A DNA stretch of 64,000 nt from Ophioceras dolichostomum (GCA_003049485.1 PYST01000214.1:1-64000); one strand, 5' to 3'. Positions 12,476 to 24,808 are shown, numbered from the stretch's first letter. Numbers and translations are program-made. The notes: generated by a model from the sequence alone, not told the origin.

Positions 12476-12947
12476 ATGTCTAGCCTCGCCTCAATCAGAT
12501 ACGTCGCCGCGACCAAGAAGTCGCCGCTGGCGTCCCTTCTCCTGCAGTGCCACGTCAAACCGGGCGCGAGCAAGTCGCGCGAGGGCGTGCTGGACCTGAC
12601 GGATGAGAAGGTGGAGATCGCCGTCGCCGCGCAGGCTAAGGATGGGGAGGCCAACAAGGCTGTCATTGCTGTATTGAGCAAGGTGCGTCGTGATAAATAC
12701 TAGGGCTATTCTCTTGATTGTTTTGGTCGCGTCTCTCTATGTGCCCGAGGAGGTAATCAGACGCTGACGAGTTAGATCTCAATAGGCCCTTGACATGCCC
12801 AAGTCGGACATAACCATCACACGCGGCCTGACATCTAGAGACAAGACTGTGGTCGTCAACGGCACGCTTGCTCAGGGGACCGAGGAAGAGGCTATTTCTC
12901 GCGTGAGGAGTCTTCTCACCAGCGCCACAGAGGAGGAGGATTCTTGA
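12476..12947 (+). CDS. DUF167/YggU-family small protein
   Basis: Two exons, 12476-12682 and 12786-12947, joined in phase 0, give 122 residues. The sequence fits the DUF167 (YggU) fold: a first strand with LQCHVKPGASKS, then VEIAVAAQAKDGEANKAVI around residues 43-65, and after the intron DITITRGLTSRDKTVVV. These small alpha/beta proteins are found in bacteria, archaea and eukaryotes and their biochemical role is not established. The length and motif order are complete, with a short acidic C-terminus. The intron uses GTGCGT and ends ATAG. No operon-like context exists, so no function is inferred from neighbours. Confidence 0.85.
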
Positions 12948-14661
12948 CTTCGCGTCGGCATGGCTCGACCCATTGGCCACGGAGCCGGTTGCCCGACACC
13001 GAAAGAGCACTGCTTCTGTCTTCGAGCCACGACCGACGTCTCGAGGTACACAGTGCAGCATGATGTTGATATTCTGCCCGATGGCTGCCTCCAGGCCCGC
13101 CGTTCCTAAATCGGATCCGATGCATCTAAGGCTGGACGGACTGGATCCGTCTCGGGGCGCGGGGTTGAGGGCTCCGAGTGGTGTTTTACGCAAAACGCTT
13201 TCAATCTGGTACCACCATACCTCCAGCATCCCCAGGTCAAGTCAGATGACCGATGTTCCAAAGTACCTAGGTGACTCTGTGGCTAATTCGCCCGTGTTAA
13301 GATCGTGGGATCTTCCTCCGTGCCGCATCGCAGATCACAGTTGGCGGTCCTCGGTCCTCGCGCCGCTCCCGGCAGGGACTAGCATCTATCACATTTGCTA
13401 GTGACGAGCATCCAGCACATCATCGCCTCCCTCCGTCTCGGACCGCTCCGAGACGTGCCGCACGCGCTCCTCATCTTTTGCGCATTTTCCTATCGGTCCT
13501 GGTTATGGGGAAACAGCAAAGCACGTGTGGGAGTTGTGCGATAAGGCGCAATCTTGAGATTACCTTCTCGTCCTGCCCACGCTCGTGATTCGACATTGCC
13601 ATCCTTCGTCTCGTGCTTCTCTTTTCATTATTTGCCGGCACTTTTCCTTTTCCCTCCTCCATCCTCCACATTCCCTCCCCAATATATACCCACAGATATG
13701 TTCCGTGGCGGCAGTTACCCTGGATCAGGAACGGCACGGGTAAAACGGACAGCCTCGGACACCTTATCTCCCCTCGACTATCGACATTCTTGCCTTTTAT
13801 TCTCCGGACGACCATTGGCGCAATTTGCAGACTCACACCGACCAACCAACCCATTAGCATGGACAATCAAATAGCGGCGAAGACGGCGTGGGTTGGATGA
13901 GACGAAGATTTATGTGCACCGCATCGCTGAGTGGTCAGCCATCCCAATCTCGCCCTTACGGATACGCTTCCGTGATCGCTCCGAGGCAGACCTAGTCTAG
14001 GATGGCCTGCCCCGTTGAACATCTAAAGGGGGTGGACGCAAGGCTAGTACTACTCTCCGCGGGTTCTGTGGCTTTGGGTTATCGACCGCCGATATGACGC
14101 TCAACCATAAGTACACAGATATAAAACGCATATATTGTAATAACCGTACCATTGGTGATTAGGAATGGACTACTGTAGCAGATGCGTTCGTATCTGTTTC
14201 TGGTCAAGCGCCATATCGGTGATCGATAACCCAGAGCCACAGGATAGACTGTCTGGCAAGTCATCTACCCAGACCGCCGAGCTACTATGGGCCCCCGATA
14301 TTACTGCTATGGCGTCCTCCACTACCTACCTAGGCTGGACAGACCGGCATTTGTGATTAGGCATGACCCGCTGATGGAATCTACTCTGGCCCTTCATCAC
14401 AGCTGCCTCTCTCTCCCTTTCCGCCGCGCTTGGCGGAGGAGGAAGGGACACATGAACTGGGTGGGCATGCTTGCCGCCCTTTCGGCCCCGCGCTTGGCGG
14501 CCGTGCTCCATTCCCAAGATTTCTCGAAGAATGTATATAGTGTCTGCCCCGCGGAGACGATGTTGAGGTATCAGTGTTTGGGATGATACTTAGCCAGGCC
14601 AGGCTTCTTCCGAGCGAGCGCCTCAGCCTCAGCCGCGCTTCCCACTTTCGTCACTACAGCA
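12948..14661. other. Spacer before the subtilase gene
   Basis: I see no protein-like frame on either strand. The stretch holds a strong imperfect palindrome at 14066-14242 and TACCTAGGTA-like sites near 13264 and 14329. Open frames of 60-190 codons here are basic, stop-delimited shadows without motifs. Confidence 0.55.
14066..14242. repeat. Near-palindromic inverted repeat, arms about 85 bp
   Basis: The left arm begins CTGTGGCTTTGGGTTATCGA; the reverse complement of the right arm begins CTGTGGCTCTGGGTTATCGA. The two arms stay alignable inward to a centre near 14154, through CCGATATGACGC versus CCGATATGGCGC. In the outer 30 bp the differences are all transitions. There is little or no spacer, so the RNA could fold into a long hairpin. 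It resembles a MITE-like or RIP-altered palindrome or a small-RNA precursor. Confidence 0.75.
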
Positions 14662-17600
14662 ATGGCTTCGTCTTCCTCCTCCACCCGCTGGTCTCGCGTG
14701 AAAGCCGCCTGGCTCTGCCTGGCGGCGTTCGCGGCGGTGCCGTGCTTCGGCCGCACCGCCAAGCCCGTCGACGGGGCCTTCTTCATCCGGCTGAGCCCCG
14801 AGTCTGCTATGGGGACCGGCGGCTCCGGGATCCTCGGCCGGGGAGCAGAGGACGAGCACAAGCTGTTCCACAAGCGGGCCGCGGGCCTGGAGGGGCTGGA
14901 GTACACGGTCCGCCATGAGTTCACGAACCGCGACATCTACCTGGGCCTGTCCGTCAACGTGGTGGCCTCGCCGCTGGTTGGTGGTGTGGTTGTCGGGAGA
15001 GACGCTTCCTCTTCTTCTTCCTCCCTGATGGACACGATGGAGCTGCTGAAGTCCATACCCGGAGTGGTGGAGGTGGCGCCGGTGTACGAGGTGCACATCC
15101 CGGACCACCCGGTCAACGAGACGCAGTCGACGTTGAACTCGTTTACTGCGTATAACGACAACGTCTTGTTCGACGTTCCGGAGGGGCCGCGGATTCTCGA
15201 TACGCCGCTGCGTATGGCTGGCGTCGACAAGGTCCATGCTATGGGGATTAAGGGTAAAGGGGTAAGTTAGACAGACTACCTAGGTATCTGTGGATGCCTG
15301 TAGCGCGAGGAGCCTCGAGGTCTTGGAGGCCTTTTGGAGGGAGCCCTCGCTAAGCTGTGAATACAGGTCCGAGTCGGCATCATCGACACTGGGATCGACT
15401 ACCGCCACCCCGCCCTCGGCGGTGGGTTTGGCCCTGGGAAAAAGGTCGGCGGAGGGTACGCCTGGATCGACGACAGAGGGCGCATTGGGGAGAAGAAAGA
15501 TCCGTTGGCTACTTGCTTTGGCGGAGGTGAGTTTTTCCTACCGAGGTTCCTTCGATCTCATCTTGATAGCGTCTTGATAGCGTGATCAACGCGAGGCTTT
15601 GATGGTTCAAGGGGCTGAGATGACGACTACCCTGACCTGACTACCCCGAAATCTTCCTCTAGGCCACGGCACCCACGTAGCCGGCATCGTGGGGATGAAC
15701 CCCCTGGGCGCGCCCGACGGCCTCCCCGTCTCCGGCGTGGCGCCCGAGGCGGAGATCTACATGTACCGGATCTTCGACTGCAACCTCTACGCTCCCGGCA
15801 CGGACTACATCGTGGCGGCCATGATGCGGGGCATCCAGGACAAGGTCGACATGCTGAGCCTCTCGCTCTCGGTCGGCTCCCCGCCCGCGACGGGCCTCGG
15901 CGACCCGCTGGCCGAGATCGTCAAGCGCGTGACCGACAACGGCATCGCCGTCATAGTCGCCATGGCGAACGACGCGGGGCCCAGTCCGTTCGCCCGCAAC
16001 ATCTACACGCAGGAGTTCCCCAGCACGGAGCCCACCGCCATCGGGGTCGGCGCCGTGTCGAATGCTGATTTCCCCCTCGTGTACACGGCGCAGGACGCGC
16101 AGGGAGGAAACGTACAGTACGCGTCGATCTGGCCCGTCCGAGATAAGACCATGGAGGTCGTGCGCGTGCCGTCGGGGTGCGTGGCCTCGTCGTGGAGGAC
16201 CGTCGTGGGCACTGTTAATGCTGCACAGCTGAATAACACGCTGTTCGCCTTCGAGGTCACGGAGAACTGCCGCGCACCGGACGCCACTAACGCCGCGGGG
16301 AAGCTGCTGCCGCCTTTTGTGCTGGGCTATAGCGCTGGGTCGCGGAACCCTTACGCTCTACCTTACAATGTACGATAGTCTACATCTCCCAGTCACGAGC
16401 TTTGAGCGCACCTCTCTAACTCCTATCTAGCTTCCACCGCAATCCCGCCTGGGCACCACGCAGTTCATCCAGCTGGACGTCGAGGACGGCGACAAGCTGC
16501 GGGCCGGGCTGGCGGCCGCCGCAGGCACGACCGCCAAGTACACGCTCAAGTTCCCGGCTGACGGGGGCCAGTTCACGAGCAAGCCGCAGAACGTGGGCGG
16601 GATGATGGACTACTACTCCTCCTTCGGCCCCGTGCGTCTGTCGTATGCGCTCAAGCCCCAGATCTCTGCGCCGGGAGGAAACATCCTCTCGACGTGGCCA
16701 GTTGTAAGCTACCTACCGACTTATCTACCCTAGCTTCCTTTCATGCCTGCTCCATACTCTCTTCCTTTCGAGAGCAAGCACTTGGATCTCTTTTTTGATT
16801 CCGTGGCCCCCTCCCTTCCTCCCCCCATCTTAGTCTCAACGGCCGGCAATTTCCGCTGACATCTCATCTTCCTCTCCAACCGATAAGGGCACCCTCGGCG
16901 GCTACGGCATCCTCTCCGGCACAAGCATGGCGACGCCCTTCCTGGCAGGCTGCTACGCGCTGATCAAGTCGCACCTCCCGCAGGCGCCCATGTCCGAGAT
17001 CCTGACGCTGATGCAGACGACGGCGAAGCCGATGGCCTGGGTGTTCGACGAGAAGATCCTGTCCGCGACGGCCCAGCAGGGGGCGGGACTGGTGGACGTC
17101 TACCGCGCCATCACATCAACGACCCGCCTGTCGCCCGGCCAGCTCCTCGTCACGGACAACAGCAAGACCGTGTTCGGCGCGGCGAACATCACCGTGTCCA
17201 ACACGTCTCCCTCCGTCACCAAGACGTTTGTGCTGGGCCACAGGGGGGCTGGGTTCATGAATCAGATTTTGGACGCGAATGAGTATAACCAGCAGGCGAG
17301 GTACGGGTCGGCTTCCTTTGCTGCTACGAACACGCTCACGCTCGCGCCGGGCCAGACCACGACGGTGGCGCTGAGCATCCTGCCGCCGGCCGACGGCGTC
17401 GCGCCGGAGAAGCTGCCCGTGTTCGGCGGGTACGTGACCGTCACCGACGCCGCGTCGGGAGAGGTGTTTGGCGTGCCGTACTCCGGCCCGCCTTACAGCC
17501 TGTACCGCACCATCTCCCTCGCGCGCGTGCGCCAGCAGGCGGCCTCTGCTTCTGCTCCTGGCGACAACTCGGTAGCGCCGTCGCAGCCGCCACGACCGGG

Positions 17601-18192
17601 TATTGTTGATCCTTGGACGGTGGTGGTGCCCGAGTCGCTGCCGTCCGTCATGTTCTACTACCCGAACGGCACGGGCGCCGCGCTGGGCGACCGCGTGCTG
17701 AGCGTCAACAACTCGATGCGGTGGGCGTCCACGGCGCGGTTCAACCTGTGGACGACGGCGTATCGGGTCGATGTGCTTCCGGCGAACACTTCGTTGGTGC
17801 CGACGCATTACGGCTTCTTGTCTGCTTCTTCCGGAGGCATAGTCCCTGGGAGTAGCGTCACGAAGCCGCCGATGCCAGGGGCGGATGCTGCTGCTGCCGT
17901 CGGGGCTGCGGCGGCGCCTCCTCCCCTTAAGGGACTGAACTTCGTGGGCGTGCCTAGCTATGGGACGTTGAAGAACATGACGGGTCTTCTGAGCCCGAGC
18001 AATAATTTCAGCCCGAACGGGAGAGGGGGGATTGACGTTACGGATGCGGACAGGAAGACGGTTAGGCTGGGGGCAGGGGATTATAGGGTTTGCGTGGGAG
18101 TCATGAGGTGGGGTGGTGATAAGGATGTGGCGGAGGATTGGGAGACGTGGTTGTCGGGTGTTGTGAGGGTTGTTGATGGGCCTGCTTTCTGA
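14662..18192 (+). CDS. Secreted subtilisin-like serine protease (S8) with C-terminal extension
   Basis: Five exons (14662-15261, 15367-15526, 15663-16369, 16431-16703, 16888-18192) splice in frame to 1,014 residues. A serine-rich N-terminus with a hydrophobic segment (about residues 12-30) looks like a signal peptide, followed by an inhibitor-type propeptide. The catalytic triad is visible: D in VGIIDTGIDYRHP (about D207), H in GHGTHVAGI (about H255) and S in SGTSMATPF (about S593). The large insertion between His and Ser is where the minor-extracellular-protease/Vpr type carries a PA domain. About 420 residues follow the serine, matching the Fn3-like C-terminal domain of fungal and C5a-peptidase-type subtilases. 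The enzyme probably acts outside the cell. Intron 1 contains a CTACCTAGGTATC element. Confidence 0.92.
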
Positions 18193-18853
18193 TTTTGTGT
18201 TTACGATTTGGGTGTTTCACATTGCTCGGCTGTAGGAGGGCTTATTTGCGCTTGAAGGATTGAGCGTTGATTCATCTTGATGTTGATATATAGCAGGTAG
18301 ACGAACACACCGAGAGCTTCAAATTGCGTCTTCGTTGAGATACTGCCTGAGAACGAAGACCCCTCCAACAGAGAGCGGTCCTCCTCTCACTTGCCCTGTG
18401 GTTTTTTATTGCCATGCATTTTTTGGCTCTCTCACTCGAGCAGCTTAAGATGTAGCAATGCGTTTTTACTGTAGCATGCCTTTGCAAGACATGTATGTTT
18501 GGCAATTGTCGAGTCTATCGACAAAGTCTAGCAAGAGAGGCTCTTTCAGGAGAGTTGTGAACATTGAATCAGTCAACTCTCCTTACTCCTTATTACGCAC
18601 AGTGCTTTGGGGGCTGCAAGCACGGACCACTGTGTGCTGTGATGTCATTCAGCCGTCGGGGCAACCTGTCTGCTTCCCTTGCTGGTCCGGGCCGTTCAAC
18701 TCTTCAATCAAGGGAGCGAGCTTCAAGTTTGATTTTATCTTTGATTTATTTTCTAGTATTCGTGACCGACAGACAAGCCCTCAACTTCCGGAATCCCTCG
18801 GAACAATCCTCACTTTTTTTTTTTCGCTTCGTCTCTTACGGTATCGATAATCA
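18193..18853. other. Spacer between subtilase and peroxiredoxin genes
   Basis: About 660 bp with no gene seen. The final 60 bp contain a T-rich tract and CT-rich leader directly upstream of the peroxiredoxin ATG. It presumably carries the subtilase terminator and the peroxiredoxin promoter. Confidence 0.5.
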
Positions 18854-19683
18854 ATGGCGTTCCGAGCCCTGAGACCAGCCGGCCAGGCTGTTTTTCGGTC
18901 GTCGTGGCACCGGGCTGCTGCTTTCCACACCTCGCGTCCAGCTTTCGTCAAGGTCGGAGACCCCATCCCGGACATGGAGGTTCTCGTGGAGGACTCTCCT
19001 GGAAACAAAGTCAACCTGGCCAAGGTGTTCGACAAGACCAACGGCGTCATCATCGGCGTGCCGGCCGCCTTCTCTGGAGCCTGCAGCGCGACACATGTGC
19101 CTTCGTACATGTCTCATCCCCGCATCAAGGAAGCTGGTCAGGTCGTCGTAGTGTCCGTGAACGACGCCTTCGTCATGAAGGCCTGGGGTGAGCAGATGGA
19201 CCCTGCCAAGCAGACCGGCGTAAGTCTAGTCTCCTCTAAGTCTCCTCCTTTATTTTCGCTCCCCTGTAAAATCTGTTGGCGTTGGGCTGAGCCGCAATAA
19301 CCACCACGGCGGGCACTCCGGCCATCGGCCACACCCACTTTGCTTCCTCGCAGTTCCGCTTCCTTGGGGACCCGTCGGCGGCCTTCACCAAGGCCCTGGA
19401 GCTCGACTTCGACGGCACAGCCCTCTTCGGAGGAGTCAGGGGAAGGAGGTACGCACTTGTCGTCGAGAATGGCAAGGTCAAGTCTGCACACGTCGAGCCA
19501 GACAACACGGGAACTGATGGTAAGCTCGACCCATAGGTCTCTCCTGCATTGACTGCGTTGTCTGCATTGTTTGCATGTCTGCCTGTCCCTCCTGCCCTGC
19601 CTGGGGCAAATTCAACAAAGAGGGTGCTGACTACCGGTTCCATCGTACGTTCAGTTTCTATGGCTAGGAAGGTGCTTGGATGA
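18854..19683 (+). CDS. Mitochondrial Prx5/AHP1-type peroxiredoxin
   Basis: Three exons, 18854-19219, 19354-19519 and 19655-19683, give 186 residues. Residues 1-32 form an arginine-rich, acid-free presequence ending near AAAFHTSRP, typical of mitochondrial import and cleavage. The mature part begins VKVGDPIPDMEVLVED. The peroxidatic cysteine is in FSGACSATHVP (about C77), matching the Prx5 subgroup pattern in which a Ser/Thr and the Cys are set close together. VSVNDAFVMKAWG and FLGDPSAAFTKAL are standard for the family. The enzyme reduces hydrogen and alkyl peroxides using thioredoxin or glutathione-linked donors. The last exon encodes only SMARKVLG; a tail of this type also ends many fungal homologues, so I trust the small exon. 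Confidence 0.92.
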
Positions 19684-20968
19684 ACAATGAAGAGCGAAGA
19701 GGTACCTAGTACTTTGATGAGGGGATGGCCGCCTGACCCTCGGGCTTAGTATGCACTGTAGACTTTAACCCTCGAGGACCACTGAAGTCCCCAGCACACC
19801 CCGGCCAGCAGAGAGGCCAGGGAAAGAGACAATGCCATCGAATTCCATGAAGAGCAAGAGAGAAATTGTATTGAACTAAGAAGCTGAGACCCTGATCGTC
19901 GAGAGTCTAGACAGTGCCTGCCTTGTCCCTCTATCTCCAGATCAACTCCGGTAGTCACTCCCCCGTCTTCAGCATTCCAACTGAACCTTTGTGGCGCGCG
20001 TGAGCTGCCTCCCACCCCACTTACGAGGCGCTACTTCCCTGACAAGGTCGGGCAGCGCGGCAGGTGGCCGGATGACTGTGTGCCTCGACTGCCTTGGGGG
20101 TGTTCCAGGCCCCAAAGATACTGCCAAAATCAAAAAAACAACCCTCCAAAAAATCGAAAACACTACCACTACCGGACTAGCCTCCTCACATTCCAGGCGT
20201 TTCCAGGCGGCTCGTGGAATCAGAGTGGAGTCGCCTCCTCCAATTCGATCCCTTCCTCCTTCCTCCCAAAGCCAAAACCGAAGCCGATCCCGCCCAACTG
20301 ACCTGACAGACTCGGGGCCAGTGCCAGGTGCCAGGGAAGTTGATTACCTACCACCACCGCCAACCTCCGTGGCAGCACAAAGCGGTAGGCTACCAAACCT
20401 CACCCCAAACCTGCTCCGCATTTCCCCTGTCACCATTCACAAACCACCAGTGCAAGGAATCAAAGTCCATGCCTCCTCATCACCTTTGACACCTACGCTA
20501 GGCTAGTTAGTGTCTTCCTCTGCTCCCTCTCTCTTGGCTGCGTATTTCGTGACTCTTTCATTCCGCCCCGCCTCCACCCAGTTCACCACCACCTACCTCA
20601 CCTCAAGGAACAAGCTTTGAGAAATCATAACTATTCCCGTTCTCGTACTCAGCCCCCTCCTACAAAATCAAACCCCACGGCGCCAGAGTCATCCCGAGTC
20701 GGCAGTGACGCAGTGGCCTTACCCTGCAGTCCCAATCTGTCGTCCGTCGGATTCGACTTGATTCAGCCTTTTTCATCATCCTATTCCTGAGGTGCTCGTC
20801 TTCTCGTACGACGAGCCGCACCTCAAAAGCAAGATTCCACCCACGGCCAGGAAGCGTAAGGCCGCTGAGGCGCCGACATCCTCTGCTGACAGAGAGACAG
20901 CTCCAAACAAGAGGATTACTGCCTCCGCCGGACCTCAGCCCGCACCACCCACGCCGAGCACGAACGCA
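19684..20968. other. Spacer and long leader upstream of the Ariadne gene
   Basis: No independent gene is convincing. From 20762 to 20968 the frame of the Ariadne exon 1 is open but has no ATG. It encodes a lysine/arginine patch (PTARKRKAAEAP) and looks more protein-like than the rest. It may be part of a longer N-terminus supplied by an upstream exon, or simply leader sequence. Confidence 0.45.
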
Positions 20969-22805
20969 ATGGATTCAGAAGACGAGTTCATGTCCGCCAT
21001 TTCGAGCGGCGAGGAGGACGTCCTGAGCGATAACAACGAGGACATGTCCGGAGCCGATGGTTAGTACCTACCCTCTTTTAACTTGTATCCTCTCTTCCTA
21101 TCTTTGTTTCGTCTCGTTTCCATTTCCGTCTGTTAACCGGTCGCACCTGCCTTCTTTTGTCCATCCAGACTTCGATTCAGATGTTGAACCCGATCCCGAG
21201 ATCGACCTCCAGAAGGAGTCAGCCCTAAAGGCGCGGGCAGCCTACAACATCTCGTACAATGTCTATCGGCCTGAGCACCTGCAGCAGCAGCAGGATGATC
21301 TTGTTAACGAGGTTAACATGATCCTCGAGATGCGGAAGGAGGACGCTGCTATCCTCCTGCGTCACTTCCGATGGAACAAGGAACGGCTCCTCGAGGACTA
21401 CATGGACAAACCTAAGAAGGTCCTGGAGGCCGCGGGCTTGGGACCCAGCACCACTGGACCACCCAAGCTGGAGGCTGTTGCTGGGTTCTGCTGCGACATC
21501 TGCTGTGAGGATGAAGAGGGTCTCCTCACGTTCACTATCAAGTGCGGCCACCGTTACTGTGTCAACTGCTACCGGCAGTACGTGACACAGAAGATCAAGG
21601 AGGAGGGCGAGGCGGCTCGGATCGAGTGTCCCTCGGACGACTGCCACCGCATTATTGATGCGCCCTCCCTGGACCTTCTCGTGCCGGCGGATTTAACGGA
21701 GCGGTACCACGAACTGCTTCGGCGGACATACGTGGAGGATAGGGAGACGCTCAAGTGGTGCCCGGCCCCAGGCTGCGAGAACGCCATCGACTGCGCTGTC
21801 AAGAAGAAGGACCTCCACCGCATCGTGCCCACCGTGGCCTGCGACTGCAAGAACCGCTTCTGCTTCGGCTGCAGCCTTGCCGACCACCAGCCGGCTCCAT
21901 GCGAGCTCGTCAAGCGGTGGCTCAAGAAGTGCGCGGACGACTCGGAGACGGCCAACTGGATCTCCGCCAACACCAAGGAGTGCCCGAAGTGCGGCTCCAC
22001 CATCGAGAAGAACGGCGGCTGCAACCACATGACCTGCCGCAAGTGCCGGCACGAGTTCTGTTGGATGTGCATGGGCGTCTGGCAGGAGCACGGCACCAGC
22101 TGGTACAACTGCAACCGCTTCGAGGAGCGCAGCGGCACCGAGGCCCGCGACGCCCAGGCCAAGTCGCGCGTCTCCCTCGAGCGGTACCTCCACTACTACA
22201 ACCGGTACGCCAACCACGAGCAGTCGGCCCGCCTGGACAAGGACATCTACCATAAGACCGAGAAGAAGATGATCCAGCTGCAGACCGCCTCGGGCATGTC
22301 CTGGATCGAGGTCCAGTACCTCAACGCCGCGTCGCAGGCCCTCCAGACCTGCCGCCAGACCCTCAAGTGGACGTACGCGTTCGCCTTCTACCTGTCCCGC
22401 AACAATCTTACGGAGATTTTCGAGGACAACCAGAAGGACCTCGAGATGGCCGTCGAGGCCCTGTCCGAGATGTTCGAGAAGCCTGTGCCCGAGCTGGCCG
22501 ATCCCAAACTTAAGGTCGAGATCATGGATAAGACCGCCTACTGCAACCGGCGCAGGGTCATTCTCCTCGAGGACACGGCTGACAACCTGGCTAATGGTAC
22601 GATTTCGTCCTTTCCTTCCCATTTCCCCGCTCCCTTTCCTTGTACTCTCCCTCCCCTTCTTTGCCCTTTATTGCATCTCACCATGTCCTTAAGCTGTGTG
22701 ACTGACATGACTCGATTTCGCCACTACTCTCGCTGTCCAGGCCGGTGGACATTCAACGTGGAGCTTACCACCACCGGCTTCGGAGGAGCAAGCAGCCGTC
22801 GCTAG
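20969..22805 (+). CDS. Ariadne-type RBR E3 ubiquitin ligase
   Basis: Three exons, 20969-21059, 21169-22596 and 22741-22805, give 527 residues. An acidic N-terminus (MDSEDEFMSAISSGEED) leads into the UBA-like domain (ILLRHFRWNKERLLEDYMD). The RBR follows: RING1 from CDICCEDEEG to the ECPSDDC region, an IBR with CPAPGCENAI and CDCKNRFCFGC, and a RING2/Rcat beginning ECPKCGSTIEKNGGCNHM. The catalytic cysteine is that of GGCNHM (about C315). A C-terminal Ariadne domain with RYLHYYNRYANHEQSARL follows. RBR ligases take ubiquitin onto this cysteine from an E2 such as UbcH7-type enzymes. Ariadne proteins associate with neddylated cullins, and the Ariadne domain autoinhibits. The stop at 22803 is followed by a long in-frame open stretch, described separately. 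Confidence 0.92.
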
Positions 22806-23492
22806 GAGCATGACAGCTCTGCTGCCCTCGCCGCTGATGCCGCCGCAGCCGTCGGCGTCCTGCCCACGTTCCGCCCTGCTCCCGCGACGGGCATTCCTCA
22901 GGGATACGGCTACCCACCGCCCCCCGGCCCTCCTCCTGGATACCGCTTCACACTTCCCATCCATCCTCCGCCTCTCCAACTCCCCCCGGCAGTCCCTGAC
23001 CCCGCGGGATACGCCGCAGCATACGGACTTCACTTTGGTCCCGGTCCCGTGCCCGGCACCTTCCTCCCCATCTTGGGCCCCCGCCCGTTGGCGCCCGTGG
23101 CTCCTGCTCCTGCCTTTGGCCCAATGCCCACAGGACGGCCCCGGTCGTCCACGCTCGTCGGCGCGCGCCGCCCCGACGACCTCCCGGGCCTGGGAGGAGG
23201 ACCGCCGCCTGCGGCTCCTTATCACCGTAACCGGCGCGGCCCGGGATTGGAGGCCTTTTACGGCTTCGATTTCGATGCGGAGGTGGCCGCTACCGCCGCC
23301 GCTGCCGCCGCCACGGCGGACGAGGGCCGGCAGGAGGATCAGCAGCGATGCGAAGGGGAGAATGCGGCGGAGAATGAGAATGAGGAGACTGCAGAGGAGG
23401 AGGACGACGACGACGTTTACGAGGATGAGCTGGCTGATCTCCTTAACGATGAGGAGTACCTGCGCTTCCTGGAGCGGGCCTCATATATTTGA
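22806..23492 (+). other. In-frame open extension after the Ariadne stop codon
   Basis: After the TAG at 22803-22805 the same frame stays open for 228 codons to a TGA at 23490. The encoded sequence is not random: a Gly/Tyr/Pro-rich part (GYGYPPPPGPPPGYRF), a proline-rich part, an alanine tract, then a strongly acidic end (EEEDDDDVYEDELADLLNDE). A CAG acceptor ending at 22848 would join exon 2 (donor 22597) to this frame in the correct phase and skip the TAG. It could thus be an alternative C-terminus, a read-through extension, or a coding tail cut off by a recent stop or a base error. Confidence 0.5.
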
Positions 23493-24808
23493 ACTGTCAA
23501 TGATAAGACGGACACGGCACAGCTTGGGCTTCTGCTGGCTAGGGGTTGTATATTTTTGTTCTTTCTTTCTCTCCCTGCGTCTTTCGTTGTTTTCTTTTTC
23601 CTGTTTCTGCTTTTCGTCGTCCACTGGCTCGTGAAGTCGGCCCAATGGTGGGTGTGGGTTCGGCGAGGGCGCGAAGGGACTTGACACTGACTTGTGCATA
23701 TTTTTTTTACACTTTGTCTGACTGACGCGATGCATGTTTCTTTCCCTCCCTCGTTTCTCTGTTTCCGAACTTTCTTTTTCTTCTGCTGTTTCTCTGCTTA
23801 CCTGCTCCGTACATAGGGCGGTCACACATACAGCACATAACCCGCACCCCCTACACGCCCATACCGTGGGTTGTTTTCCAATGGAGAGCTGGAGAGCCAA
23901 GTGGCATCTACCTACCTGCCTCCTCATGAACATAATTCATTTTTCACGTCCTCGCCTTTTCCTTACGCCTGTCTGTCTTTCCTCCTCTCCGCCCCGTTCT
24001 CTGCGGTGGCGTGATTGAGTTGTCCTCGCGAGGAGTCGATTCAGCATCCTGCTTGTTATTTCCTCTGGCGAGTTGATTTCTTCTACTCTCTGCACTTTTC
24101 CCCCTGTCTGCGATTGTTCCGTCCTTTGTGTTCGGATTGCATCATGCATCATCACCACTTCTTCTACCACGTACGTATTTGTATCCACCTTCCCTTGTCT
24201 TGCGTTTCCCACCGTTTCGACGAGAACATGGCAATGACAATGGAAATAACGGAACCTCCTCTTCTCTACCGACCACCCCCCAAACTCTTCTCTCTCTCTC
24301 TCAACCCATCACATACATACACGAGATTGCGATTCGACGTTACAGTCTGCCTTGCCTTGCGCCTTTGCTTTGCATTTATCGGTGTTTTACTCTGTTATTG
24401 GTGGTTATTGGTGTTTTATGACTTTAGCCCACCTTGTCATGTCTTAAGAGAGTTTCTTGCTCGTTCTTTGGCGGCTTTACTCGTGATCCCTCTGCTTCCT
24501 CCATCCACTCACTTATCCCTACCTCATCCATTCATCCATCCATCAGGCGTGCCTGGTGGTTTGGTGCGTGTTTGGCATGGTGAAGGCTAGAGTTCTAATG
24601 CAGTTCAGTCATCACTTTCGTTTCCTTCTCACTCGGTTTACCAGTTAGGCGAGGCGGCTTTGTCTTCATTGTTCGTGGATGTTGTTGTTGGCGGTGGCAT
24701 CATCATCATCGCGCGATGTGCTATTACTACGCTACTTCAAGTAGCCACACTAGACTGAGAGGATGTCATTGATTTGCTGTTGGAGGGATGAGGCAGAAAA
24801 TCAGATAG
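23493..24808. other. Spacer after the Ariadne locus
   Basis: About 1.3 kb of T- and C-rich DNA. Open frames are leucine-, serine- and phenylalanine-rich products of pyrimidine tracts. No gene, RNA or repeat of note was seen. It probably includes the Ariadne 3' UTR. Confidence 0.5.

Noticed and set aside
21693..22622. 309-codon minus frame opposite Ariadne
   Set aside because: Antisense shadow of the conserved RBR domain; no family features.
22810..23634. 274-codon frame starting MTALLPSPLMPPQPS
   Set aside because: It overlaps the better-composed in-frame extension of Ariadne. Its own product is Arg/Pro/Ser-rich, typical of a GC-rich shadow frame.
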